Source: Candidatus Acidiferrum typicum (lineage in GTDB: Bacteria; Acidobacteriota; Terriglobia; Acidiferrales; UBA7541). Taken from it: a stretch of DNA of 64,000 nt. The notes beneath the pieces are model-generated. The model was not told where the DNA came from and did not search any database. It was given only the letters and a program-made list of their open reading frames with translations. Each line of letters begins with the position of its first letter. The first letter of the stretch is position 1. The stretch is from contig JAOAPV010000004.1 in NCBI GenBank assembly GCA_025463055.1, positions 21,360-85,359 on the forward strand. The letters run 5' to 3'. The translations under genes were made by a program, and so were the position numbers. Of the stretch, positions 33,222 to 42,085 are shown piece by piece.

Positions 33222-34148
33222 TTACGCGACGCGCTCTACAAGTAGGCTCAAGTTAGCCGCAGGCGCGGAATGCGTCAGCGCCCCGGAAGAAAGGAAGTCC
33301 GCGCCGGTCTCCGCATACGCCCGCACATTCTCCAGCGTAACCCCGCCGGAAATCTCAATCACGCAATCGCGCCGCAAACTCCGCGCCAACTGCACGCAGC
33401 GCTTCGCCGCCTCCGGCGTCATGTTGTCCAGTAACACGGACTCCGCTCCCGCTTCGAGCGCATCGCGCAACTCTGCCTCATTGCGCACCTCAATCTGTAC
33501 GGACAAAGGGCCGGGCCCGACCACCTCCGGGTCCAGCCCAGCAGCATCGTAAGCGCTCGCCGCGCGAGGAGCCGGCATTTTCAGCGACGTATACGCGTGC
33601 GCTCTATCCAGCGCCGCCTTCACCCCACCCGCAATCGCGATGTGGTTTTCCTTAATTAAAATCGCGTCATACAGCCCAAAGCGATGGTTTGAACCTCCGC
33701 CCGTCTTGACCGCATATTTCTCCAGCACCCGCAATCCTGGTGTAGTTTTACGCGTGTCCCGTATCCGCGTATGCGTTCCCGCCAATTGCTCCGCAAACCG
33801 CCGCGTCAACGTCGCGATCCCGCAAAGATGCGCCAAAAAATTGAGCGCCGTCCGCTCGGCGGTAAGGATCGCCTGGGCCTCGCCCGCCAACTCGATCAGC
33901 TCCGTGCCAGGTTCCACGAAAGATCCATCATTGTGCAGACAGCCGATGCGCATCTCTCGATCCAGCGCCCGAAAAACATTCTCCACTACCGGGAGCCCCG
34001 CGCAGACCAGGGTCTGCCGAGCCAATATGACAGCCTTCGCCGGAGTCCCCTGCGGCACAATAGCAGTAGTAGTGGCATCGCCCGTGCCGACGTCTTCGGC
34101 CAACGCCTGGCGCACCAATCCTTCAATCTCATCGGAGTGCCAATTCAT
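33222..34148 (-). CDS. nadC: Nicotinate-nucleotide pyrophosphorylase (carboxylating)
   Basis: 308 residues from ATG 34148; a TTG at 34166 would overlap valS. Signatures: ALAEDVGTGDATT, ERTALNFLAHLCGIATLT, RDTRKTTPGLR, KTGGGSNHRFGLYDAILIKE, QIEVRNEAELRDAL, ISGGVTLENVRAYAETG. It turns quinolinate and PRPP into nicotinate mononucleotide, a step toward NAD. Lies 18 nt after valS and 51 nt before birA in a vitamin/cofactor operon (NAD, biotin, CoA). Confidence 0.96.
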   Translation of the reverse strand: MNWHSDEIEGLVRQALAEDVGTGDATTTAIVPQGTPAKAVILARQTLVCAGLPVVENVFRALDREMRIGCLHNDGSFVEPGTELIELAGEAQAILTAERTALNFLAHLCGIATLTRRFAEQLAGTHTRIRDTRKTTPGLRVLEKYAVKTGGGSNHRFGLYDAILIKENHIAIAGGVKAALDRAHAYTSLKMPAPRAASAYDAAGLDPEVVGPGPLSVQIEVRNEAELRDALEAGAESVLLDNMTPEAAKRCVQLARSLRRDCVIEISGGVTLENVRAYAETGADFLSSGALTHSAPAANLSLLVERVA

Positions 34149-34166
34149 GAAAGGGAACCGCGGCAA

Positions 34167-36872
34167 CTACGCGGCGGCTTTGAGCTCCTCTAACCGCGAG
34201 CGCAGCTTTTGCAATTCCCTGGTTTGTTCCGCGAGGGTGGCTTCCAATCCACGCACAACTTTCTCTGGCGCACGACTGCGGAAGACGTCGTCAGCCAACT
34301 GCTTTTCCTTCGCCGCGATCGCCTTCTCCAAGCCCTCGATCTGTTTGCGTAGCCGCGCAGCCTCCGCGGCCACGTCCATCGCCTCCGCAACATACGGAAT
34401 CCGCACATCGAACAGCGCCGTAGAGCGAACCGCGCCGCCTGACTGCGGCAAACGCTCGGCGCTCACCTTCAATTCCGATACCAACGCCAGTCTCTGGATT
34501 CCTTCACGGCTCGATTCGATTACTTGCCGTGCTCGTTCATCGGAACTCGAAAATTCCGCGGGAACCCTCTTCTTTGGCTCCAGCTTCATTTCCGCGCGGA
34601 TGTTGCGCAGCGCAACAATCACTTCCTGAACAAGCGAAAACTGCTCCAAAGCTTGCGCGTTCTTCCAGTCCGTCCGCGCTTCCGGAAACGCATCAAGCGC
34701 AATGGATTTCGCTCCGGCGCGCTGCGGAAACTGGTGCCACAGCTCCTCGGTGATGAATGGCATGAATGGATGCAGCAAGCGCAGTGCCGCGTCCAACGCC
34801 GCAAAGAGGTTCCGCCAAGCCATCACCGCGCGTTCTCTGTCAGTGCTTTGAACTTCTGGCTTCACCCATTCGATGTACCAGTCGCAAAGATCGCCCCAGA
34901 AAAACTGATAGATACCCTGCGCAGCTTCGTGAAACCTATAACTCTGCAATGCCTCGTTGACCAAGCTGATCGTTGTCGCCAGTCGGGCGAATAGCCACCC
35001 GTCTATAAGCGCGATCCCGCCCCCGGAATCATAAGGTGCCTTGTCTCGAATCTCCGGTGCCGCCAATTCTTCGAGCGAAATGCTCTGCTCCTTGAGCATT
35101 TCTAATTTCCCAAACAAAAACTGTGATGCGTGCCAAATCTTATTCGCAAAATTCCGCGCGCTCGCCAGACGATCATCCGACAACACGATATCCGTCCCCG
35201 GCGCTGCCATCGACGCCAGGCAAAAACGCATCGCATCCGTACCGTATTTCTGGTTCAGCGCCACCGGATCAAGTCCCGTGCCCTTCGACTTCGACATCTT
35301 CTCCCCGCCCGCCGTGCGCACCAGCGAGTGCAAGTACACGGAGCGAAACGGCACGGTGCGCGTGAAATGCAGCCCCAGCATAATCATTCGCGCCACCCAA
35401 AAAAACAGGATGTCGTAACCGGTGATCAGTAGGCTCGTCGGGTAGTACCTCCGATAATCCGGCGTCTCCTCCGGCCAGCCCAGCGTTGAAAAGGGCCACA
35501 GTCCGGAGCTGAACCACGTGTCCAACACGTCCGGGTCCTGCCTCAACTTGCCTGAACCGCACCGCATGCACTTCGATGGATCATCCACCGCCACGTTCAC
35601 CTGCTTGCAGTCCTCGCAATACCACGCCGGTATCCGGTGTCCCCACCAAAGCTGCCGCGAGAGTGTCCAGTCGCGAATATTTCGCATCCAGTTAAAATAT
35701 TCCTGGCGCCGATTTTCCGGCACGATTTGGATATCGCCGCGCTCGACGGCCGCAATCGCGGGTTCCGCCAGCGGTTTCATCTTGAGGAACCACTGCGTCG
35801 AGGCCCGCGGCTCCACAATCGTCCTGCTGCGCTCGCAGATCCCCACGGCATGCGTGTGCTCCGTAATCTTCTCCAGCAACCCGCGCGCCTTCAAATCTTC
35901 GACAATCTTCTTACGCGCCTCAAACCGTTCCAATCCCGCATAAGCGCCCGCCGCCGCGCTCATGTGCCCGTCGTCGGTCATCACATCAATTTCCGGTAAA
36001 TGATGCCGCTGCCCGACCTCGAAATCGTTGGGATCATGCGCCGGCGTAATCTTTACCGCGCCAGTGCCAAATTCGCGGTCCACCATCTCATCCGCAATGA
36101 TCGGAATCTCGCGCTCCATCAAAGGCAGGAGTACGTTGTTGCCGACCAAGTGCTTGTAGCGCTCGTCCTCCGGGTGCACCGCCACCGCGGTATCGCCCAG
36201 CATCGTCTCCGGCCGCGTAGTAGCCACAACAATGTGCTCTTGCGTGCCGACCACCGGATATCGTATGTGCCAGAGATGCCCTTGCCGATCTTCGTGCAAA
36301 ACTTCCAGGTCGCTCAGCACCGTCAAGCACACCGGGCACCAGTTCGTCATCCGTTGCGCGCGATAGATCAGCCCCTGCTCGTACAATTGCACGAACACCA
36401 TGCGCACCACGCGCGAAAGCTCCGGCGAAAGCGTAAATTTCTCCCGCGACCAGTCGCAGCTCTCGCCAATCTGCTTCATCTGCCGCGTGATCGTCCCGCC
36501 GCTCTCTTCCTTCCATTTCCATACGCGCCGGATAAATTCTTCGCGGCCTAGCGTGCGGTAATCGATTCCTTGCTCCGCCAGTTCTCGCACCACCACGCGC
36601 TGCGTGGAAATCCCCGCATGGTCCATTCCCGGCAGATACAACGTGTTGTATCCGCGCATGCGGTGCCAGCGCGTCAAAATATCAATCTCCGTGTGGTCCA
36701 GCATGTGCCCGATGTGCAGGGAACCAGTCACATTGGGCGGCGGTATGACGATCGAAAACACCGGTCCCGGCGCATTCGGGTCCGCCCGAAACAGCTGTTC
36801 GCGCACCCAGAAATCAGCCCACCTTGGCTCAATCTGTTGCGGTTCGTAATTTTTGGCGATTTCGCGAGCCAT
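34167..36872 (-). CDS. valS: Valyl-tRNA synthetase
   Basis: 901 residues, normal length. Class I motifs: PPPNVTGSLHIGHMLDHT (HIGH), the editing domain around TTRPETMLGDTAVAVHPED, GHRIPAWYC, and EKMSKSKGTGLDP (KMSKS). It has a zinc-like CEDCKQ...CMRCGSGK pair and the C-terminal coiled-coil arm (AARLRKQIEGLEKAIAAKEK) typical of ValS. First gene of the minus-strand operon running to comEC; the divergent promoter region at 36873-37088 is shared with ndh. Confidence 0.98.
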   Translation of the reverse strand: MAREIAKNYEPQQIEPRWADFWVREQLFRADPNAPGPVFSIVIPPPNVTGSLHIGHMLDHTEIDILTRWHRMRGYNTLYLPGMDHAGISTQRVVVRELAEQGIDYRTLGREEFIRRVWKWKEESGGTITRQMKQIGESCDWSREKFTLSPELSRVVRMVFVQLYEQGLIYRAQRMTNWCPVCLTVLSDLEVLHEDRQGHLWHIRYPVVGTQEHIVVATTRPETMLGDTAVAVHPEDERYKHLVGNNVLLPLMEREIPIIADEMVDREFGTGAVKITPAHDPNDFEVGQRHHLPEIDVMTDDGHMSAAAGAYAGLERFEARKKIVEDLKARGLLEKITEHTHAVGICERSRTIVEPRASTQWFLKMKPLAEPAIAAVERGDIQIVPENRRQEYFNWMRNIRDWTLSRQLWWGHRIPAWYCEDCKQVNVAVDDPSKCMRCGSGKLRQDPDVLDTWFSSGLWPFSTLGWPEETPDYRRYYPTSLLITGYDILFFWVARMIMLGLHFTRTVPFRSVYLHSLVRTAGGEKMSKSKGTGLDPVALNQKYGTDAMRFCLASMAAPGTDIVLSDDRLASARNFANKIWHASQFLFGKLEMLKEQSISLEELAAPEIRDKAPYDSGGGIALIDGWLFARLATTISLVNEALQSYRFHEAAQGIYQFFWGDLCDWYIEWVKPEVQSTDRERAVMAWRNLFAALDAALRLLHPFMPFITEELWHQFPQRAGAKSIALDAFPEARTDWKNAQALEQFSLVQEVIVALRNIRAEMKLEPKKRVPAEFSSSDERARQVIESSREGIQRLALVSELKVSAERLPQSGGAVRSTALFDVRIPYVAEAMDVAAEAARLRKQIEGLEKAIAAKEKQLADDVFRSRAPEKVVRGLEATLAEQTRELQKLRSRLEELKAAA

Positions 36873-37088
36873 CCGAGACTTTGCTCCTGAACATTACTTC
36901 CGACGTCAATCCGCACGCACAGCGCGATCGCACGCCATCAGCCTAATCTTTGACTATACGAGGCGCAATCCAGCGGCGTCAATTCATAGGAAAGGCGGGT
37001 ACTGGCCAGTTTGGAAGCCCAATCTTGTATCAATTCCGGATTGCCGACAATCCAACCAGAATCGCCAGTGCGGCAGGCGGGAAGTGAG

Positions 37089-38492
37089 ATGACAATGGGC
37101 CTCGACAAACTCGTGAGTAACAACATAAATATTTCAGGCTTGAGCGATTCGCACGTGGGTGGTGGAACGAGTCGAAACACTGACAAAACGCGAATCGTCA
37201 TTTTAGGTGGCGGGTTCGCTGGCGTTGCGGCTGCGCAGTACCTTGATCGGACGGCGGCCAAGAAGACTGATGTCGAGGTAACGCTCGTCAGCAGGGAGAA
37301 CTTCACTCTCTTTACGCCTATGCTTCACGAGGTGGCCGCCGGTGATCTCGAGCCGGTCCACATTTCCAACCCGCTTCGCAAACTGCTCCGGCGCGTCACC
37401 ATCTTGATTGGGGACATCACAACGATTGACCTTGCGGCGCGGCGAGTGACGATCTCCTACGGAGTCCGCAGACTTTCCGTGGACTTGCCGTTTGATTACC
37501 TCCTCCTCGCGCTGGGGTCGGAGACGAGCTACTTCGGAATCCCGGGTGTGGCCGAACGCGCGCACGGCATCAAGAGCCTTGGTGATGCCGTGATGCTCCG
37601 AGCCGGAGTGATCGCGATGCTGGAATTGGCCAGCGTCGAGCCCGACCCTGATCGCCGGAAGCGGATGCTCACGTTCGTGGTTGCGGGCGGCGGCTTCGCG
37701 GGGGTCGAGACGGTCGGGGCTATCAATGATCTCGCTCGCGAAAGCCTCCCTCACTATGGCCGGATTGATCCGCGCGAAGTCCGCGTTGTATTGATCCATG
37801 GCGGACCAGTCATCCTCCCTGAACTCGGGGAGGCGCTTGGCCTGTACGCGCAGCAGAACCTCAAGAAACGCCAGGTGGAGATTAAACTCAGGACCAAGGT
37901 CATCGCGTACAAAGATGGCGCGGTGCTCTGTGATGATGGCGAAAAGGTCCCGGCCGAAACTGTGGTGTGGGCCGCTGGCGTTTCGCCGAGCCCGATGCTG
38001 AAAGAAATCCCATGGGAACTGCAGAAAGGAAGAGTAGTCGTTGACCCGAATCTGGAAGTCCCGCAGTTCTCTGGCGTGTGGGCAGTGGGCGATTGCGCGG
38101 CGGTCATCGACCCAACTTCAAAAACCCCATATCCTCCCACCGCCCAGCACGCTCTTCGCGAGGGCCGGCGCGCTGGCAAGAACATATACGCTCGGTTGAA
38201 GGGAGAAAAAACAACTCCCTTCGTATACAAGGCACCCGGACAACTTGCATCAATCGGCAGGCGCACTGGCGTTGCCAGGATCTTCGGCCTCAAGTTTTCG
38301 GGGGTTTTGGGATGGGTGCTATGGCGGACGATCTATGTGATGAAGTTGCCGAGGCTAGAGAAGAAGTTGCGTGTCATGCTGCAATGGGTTCTCGATGTGG
38401 CCTTTGAGCGCGACCTTGGTCAGTACGTCACCCTCAGGGACGTTGAGACCCTCAATCGGCTGCTCGAAACAGCGAGGCACCACAACGCTTAG
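37089..38492 (+). CDS. ndh: NADH dehydrogenase type 2 (NDH-2)
   Basis: 467 residues from ATG 37089, with GGGAAG upstream; the frame opens earlier but has no better start. First dinucleotide fold VILGGGFAGVAAAQYL (FAD), NFTLFTPMLHEVAAGDLEP (the NDH-2 quinone/FAD region), second fold FVVAGGGFAGVETVGA (NADH), VWAVGDCAAVID and AQHALREGRRAGKNI. The C-terminus has hydrophobic/amphipathic helices (FSGVLGWVLWRTIYVMKLP) for membrane attachment. It moves electrons from NADH to the quinone pool without pumping protons. Single gene; it could feed the bc-type cassette at 47.6 kb (inference). Confidence 0.95.
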   Translation: MTMGLDKLVSNNINISGLSDSHVGGGTSRNTDKTRIVILGGGFAGVAAAQYLDRTAAKKTDVEVTLVSRENFTLFTPMLHEVAAGDLEPVHISNPLRKLLRRVTILIGDITTIDLAARRVTISYGVRRLSVDLPFDYLLLALGSETSYFGIPGVAERAHGIKSLGDAVMLRAGVIAMLELASVEPDPDRRKRMLTFVVAGGGFAGVETVGAINDLARESLPHYGRIDPREVRVVLIHGGPVILPELGEALGLYAQQNLKKRQVEIKLRTKVIAYKDGAVLCDDGEKVPAETVVWAAGVSPSPMLKEIPWELQKGRVVVDPNLEVPQFSGVWAVGDCAAVIDPTSKTPYPPTAQHALREGRRAGKNIYARLKGEKTTPFVYKAPGQLASIGRRTGVARIFGLKFSGVLGWVLWRTIYVMKLPRLEKKLRVMLQWVLDVAFERDLGQYVTLRDVETLNRLLETARHHNA

Positions 38493-38525
38493 GGTAGGAC
38501 GGGGAAATGCTCTGGGGGCAGGGAA

Positions 38526-40199
38526 TCAGGACTTCTTGCCGTTGATCTCGTCGCGAATCATCGCGGCCACCACCGGCTTCAGGATCTCGCGAGTCACCGC
38601 CTGCAGCATCTCCGGGCTCATCTTAGCCAGCACGTTCGCCACCAGCGTATCCATGTCCTGTTGCGAGGTCTCCGAAATCTTTGCTGCAGCCTCCACAGGC
38701 TGCGGCACCTCAGGCTGCACGACACTCTCTAACGCATAGCTTGTTTCCTGGCGAATCGTCTCGACGGTTTCAGGGGAAATCGAACCGTCCGAAATCAGGT
38801 CGGGCAATGGATCGTGCGCCGCAATTTCGTTCCCCACCAAGCCAGGATCGGCTACGTAGTGAACCGGTTCCTCACTTGGTGCTTCGGAAACAAAATCATA
38901 CGAGACCGGGGTTTCTGGCTGAGGCGGTTCCACGATCTGCGGCTCTTCCGCGACTAGTTCGGCAGTGGCGCTCGCCTCCGGGGACGTCGGGGCATCCCAC
39001 GTCGATGCCAACTGGTTGGCCTTTTGAGCCTCAGCTTCCCATGGGCTGCTGCTAGTGCTGAACCAGGAATTTCCCGCGTTCGGTTTTGCCGCTTCCGGCA
39101 AGGCCTCTTCGGGAGCGCTCGCGATAACCGGGGGCGCAGTCTCAATGGTTGCCACCGCCACTTCGGTAGGTTTGGATTCCACAAACTTCGGCTCGGCCGG
39201 CCTCGCCGTATTCCACGAATTTTGTGGCGCCGCTTCGGAAATGACGATCGGGGCTGGCGCGGGAAAACTCGGCATAAACTCCGGCGCTGCCGCCTCTTCC
39301 AACAGATCCTGTGCCTTCTCCCTGGTCGGCGTCCAGCTTTCGCGTCGTTTGCTGCGTGCCGCTTTCTCCGATGCCGTTTCCGTTACTGTTTCCGCCGCAA
39401 GGTCTTCGCTGCCGCTGTCGGGCCGCCATGACGCCGATTCTTCTTCTTCTTCCTCTTCGTCCTGTTCTTCCCCGCCATTCCAATCGCGGTCCGCGAGTTC
39501 CGGGCTCGGCGGCGCTACGAATACGGCATCGTCCTGTATCTCCGCAGCCGACGTCTCCATCAAGCTTCCGAAAGCCAGCGGCTTGCCGGCAGACTCAATA
39601 TTCAACGTCTCAGGCTTCGCCGGAATTTCGTCGACAAACGACTCACTCTCGATCGCCGGCTCTTCCTTAGTCACTGCAAGAACTGTCGGCGCCGCGCTCA
39701 CAACCGTGCCGTTCCGTCCACCTACTTGCGTAGATTTGCCCGTTATGGCTGCGCCTCCGGCCGTAACCGGTCCGCCTATTACCGCCGACGCGTTTTCTTT
39801 TTCGGCCGCCGCCACAGCCTTCGCCGCGCTAGCGCGCTGCAACGCGGATTTCACCATCGAGATCAACGGATCGGGCGGAACAAACGGTTTCTTCAGCACG
39901 CCGTCAGCGCCCACTCGCTGCGCTTCTTGCTCATCCAGTGGGTCAAACGCGCCTACCAGCAAAATCACCGGAATGTGCGCCAGCGTGGAATCGTCTTTCA
40001 CATACTTGCAAACTTCATAGCCGTTTCGCACCGGCATAAACACATCGGCCAGCACTAGATCTGGCCGCAAATCGGAAATCTTGCGTACGGCGGCCTCTCC
40101 ATTGCCAACGGCAACCACGTCTATGCCCTGATCCTTCAGGGCTAGACCTACCATCTTCTGGATGTTGCTATTATCGTCCGCAACCAAAATCCTGGCCAC
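38526..40199 (-). CDS. Receiver-domain protein with long acidic linker
   Basis: 557 residues from GTG 40199, chosen because GGAGG lies 7 nt upstream and the receiver domain starts there (VARILVADDNSN). Receiver about 1-120: Asp8-Asp9, phospho-site Asp52 in LADVFMP, Lys104-Pro105. The conserved Ser/Thr of strand 4 is Val82 (PVILLVGAF). Next come about 380 residues of low-complexity Glu/Ala/Pro/Ser sequence, including a run EEQDEEEEEEESASW. A likely helical end (DTLVANVLAKMSPEMLQAVT, then EILKPVVAAMIRDEI) closes the protein. No DNA-binding or enzyme output is seen, so it probably acts by protein contacts. Transcribed just downstream of bamD but separated by its terminator. Confidence 0.8.
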   Translation of the reverse strand: MARILVADDNSNIQKMVGLALKDQGIDVVAVGNGEAAVRKISDLRPDLVLADVFMPVRNGYEVCKYVKDDSTLAHIPVILLVGAFDPLDEQEAQRVGADGVLKKPFVPPDPLISMVKSALQRASAAKAVAAAEKENASAVIGGPVTAGGAAITGKSTQVGGRNGTVVSAAPTVLAVTKEEPAIESESFVDEIPAKPETLNIESAGKPLAFGSLMETSAAEIQDDAVFVAPPSPELADRDWNGGEEQDEEEEEEESASWRPDSGSEDLAAETVTETASEKAARSKRRESWTPTREKAQDLLEEAAAPEFMPSFPAPAPIVISEAAPQNSWNTARPAEPKFVESKPTEVAVATIETAPPVIASAPEEALPEAAKPNAGNSWFSTSSSPWEAEAQKANQLASTWDAPTSPEASATAELVAEEPQIVEPPQPETPVSYDFVSEAPSEEPVHYVADPGLVGNEIAAHDPLPDLISDGSISPETVETIRQETSYALESVVQPEVPQPVEAAAKISETSQQDMDTLVANVLAKMSPEMLQAVTREILKPVVAAMIRDEINGKKS

Positions 40200-40349
40200 C
40201 GAACGTCCTCCGGAGATACTGCTACCGCCCCACACACGACCGCACAACTGTATTGGAGCATTCGGCCTAACATGCGTCAACGTGAACCGGAAAGGTGTGT
40301 GTCGGAAGGTGAATACCCGATTTCTACTTGCAGTACGTGCGAACAAACG

Positions 40350-40376
40350 AAAAAGGCGGGCTGAGCCCGCCTTTTT
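40350..40376. terminator. Intrinsic terminator downstream of the BamD-like gene
   Basis: GGCGGGC (40355-40361) pairs with GCCCGCC (40365-40371), flanked by A-rich and T-rich runs. It stops minus-strand transcription from the BamD-like gene before the receiver gene and works in both directions. Confidence 0.85.
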
Positions 40377-40402
40377 CGCTAAATTGGAACTCTTGTTCTA
40401 AA

Positions 40403-41788
40403 TTACCAGGGAACCACTTTCCGCAGCCCCTTCTTTTTCTTGCTGCTCGATTCCTTCTTGGAGTCCTTCTTGTCATCCGAGCTTTGCGACCCGTCCGTCT
40501 TGCTAGCATCCGCGCCTTGTGAGTCACCGCTGGCCGAAGAATCCGCCTTGGCCGGCTGTTCGCTCCCGGACGCACTCGTCGCGGCATTCCCGGTCGGCTC
40601 AATCGCAGGCGCCGCGCTTGGTGCATTCGCGTCGCTCGCCGCATCCGGACTTGTCCCAGCAGCCTTGCCGTCCCCTGGCGGCACTGTCTCCGTAGGCGTC
40701 GGCGCCGGACCTCCCGGCGTAACCGTCTCGATCACTGCCGTGTTCGCCGCCCCGCCTCCAGACCCGCCAAGCTGCGATCTGTTCCCGCCGGTCAAAATAT
40801 CCGTTGCCGAGGTGTTATCAGCCTCCGGCTCTAGCGTCGGCGTGCCGCTCTTCGCGGACGCAACCATTTCCCCGTGTGGCCCGGAGCGCACCAGCGCCAA
40901 CGGTCTCTTTACGAAGCTGTCGCGCGGGCGCGGCGTGTTCTGCTCCGCCGTCATCCATGCCACGGCCTTGGGATCCGGCTGCGGCACCGGCACCTTGAAC
41001 GCCACCAGCTTGTTCTTGGCATTCGGCGCCAAATCCGAAAGCGGATAATTCTTCACAATGTTTCCGTAATAGATTGAAGCGATTTCCTTGTGCTCGCTCT
41101 TCTCGAAAATATCCCCCAGCATCCACTGCACTTTGTCTGACCTGCTGTAGAGCGGATATCGCTTCGAAATCGAGACCAGCCGTGCCGCCGCCGCGCGCTT
41201 GTCTCCCTTCACATAGTAAAAATACCCAATCCTGTAGTCGCCTTCCGCGATGATTTCCTGCACGTCCCTGAGCCTCTGCTCGGCTTTGGGCGCCAACGGA
41301 TCTTTGGGATACTTCGAGAGGAACGTCTGATACTCGTCTTCCGCCGCTTTAGCTTCCGAGCGGTCCCGGTCTGGCTTGGCCATCTGCTGATAGTGCGCGT
41401 TCGCCACCTGCAACTGCGCATACGCCGCTTCCGGCAGGAAAGGGAAGAACACGATGAAATCTTTATAGCCCTGGATCGCCTGCGTCATGTTCGCCGTGCC
41501 GGCCTCTTTGTAATAAGAGTCCGCGATCCCCAGCTTGGCCTTGGCCAAATATTCGCTGTCCGGATAAGTGTTGATCAGCGTCTGCAACCCGAGCCGGCCC
41601 ACTTCTTGCCGCCCGTGCTTGATGTCCTCCACCGCCCGGTTATAGAGCACCTTGTCCGGCTCAGCGGAGTTGTCCGCGCTGGTCGACTTATTTACCTTCT
41701 TCTTTTTCTTGTGCAGGATTTGGGCATCGCTGTAGCTGGCGCTCAGCAGCATCCCGGCCAGCAAAGTCCATGTAAGAGTTCGGCGCAA
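40403..41788 (-). CDS. bamD: BamD-like TPR outer-membrane assembly protein
   Basis: 461 residues from TTG 41788. This start has a GAGAGGTGA ribosome site just upstream and gives a good signal peptide (RRTLTWTLLAGMLLSASYSDAQ). BamD-type TPRs follow: VLYNRAVEDIKHGRQEVGRL, TLINTYPDSEYLAKAKLGIA, TQAIQGYKDFIVFFPFLPEA, YQTFLSKYPKDPLAPKAEQR. The usual lipobox Cys after the signal peptide is absent, so lipid anchoring as in E. coli BamD is not expected. From about residue 270 the protein is disordered (Ala/Ser/Gly/Pro-rich) and ends in Lys-rich KKKKGLRKVVPW. Role inferred from the TPRs: part of the machine that inserts outer-membrane beta-barrels. Confidence 0.8.
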   Translation of the reverse strand: MRRTLTWTLLAGMLLSASYSDAQILHKKKKKVNKSTSADNSAEPDKVLYNRAVEDIKHGRQEVGRLGLQTLINTYPDSEYLAKAKLGIADSYYKEAGTANMTQAIQGYKDFIVFFPFLPEAAYAQLQVANAHYQQMAKPDRDRSEAKAAEDEYQTFLSKYPKDPLAPKAEQRLRDVQEIIAEGDYRIGYFYYVKGDKRAAAARLVSISKRYPLYSRSDKVQWMLGDIFEKSEHKEIASIYYGNIVKNYPLSDLAPNAKNKLVAFKVPVPQPDPKAVAWMTAEQNTPRPRDSFVKRPLALVRSGPHGEMVASAKSGTPTLEPEADNTSATDILTGGNRSQLGGSGGGAANTAVIETVTPGGPAPTPTETVPPGDGKAAGTSPDAASDANAPSAAPAIEPTGNAATSASGSEQPAKADSSASGDSQGADASKTDGSQSSDDKKDSKKESSSKKKKGLRKVVPW

Positions 41789-42085
41789 AGCTTCACCTCT
41801 CCCAAGAAAATCTTCCGCCGCCAACAGATGGCTAGGGCATATCCGTTTTGCTCGGTTATGTCCCCAGTATACCTGAACCAAAGGACAGGCTTCACCAAGA
41901 ACTTCCCATCCGGCCTGGCTCTCTGTCTTCTCGGAATGCTCCGGGGCACCGCGGGTTGCCTCACACCTGCCGCTTCGCCCGGAAAATTTCAACAAACTGT
42001 TACAATGCCCTACGCGCTTGCTACTAGAATTCCTGCACGCTGTCCGCAGGGATCGGGCTGCGCTGTTCTAAGGGCTGCACTTTTG

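Noticed and set aside
41393..42085. Long N-terminal extension of the PurD-like frame across bamD
   Set aside because: It is antisense to bamD codons, basic and low in family signal; the enzyme clearly begins at ATG 42086.
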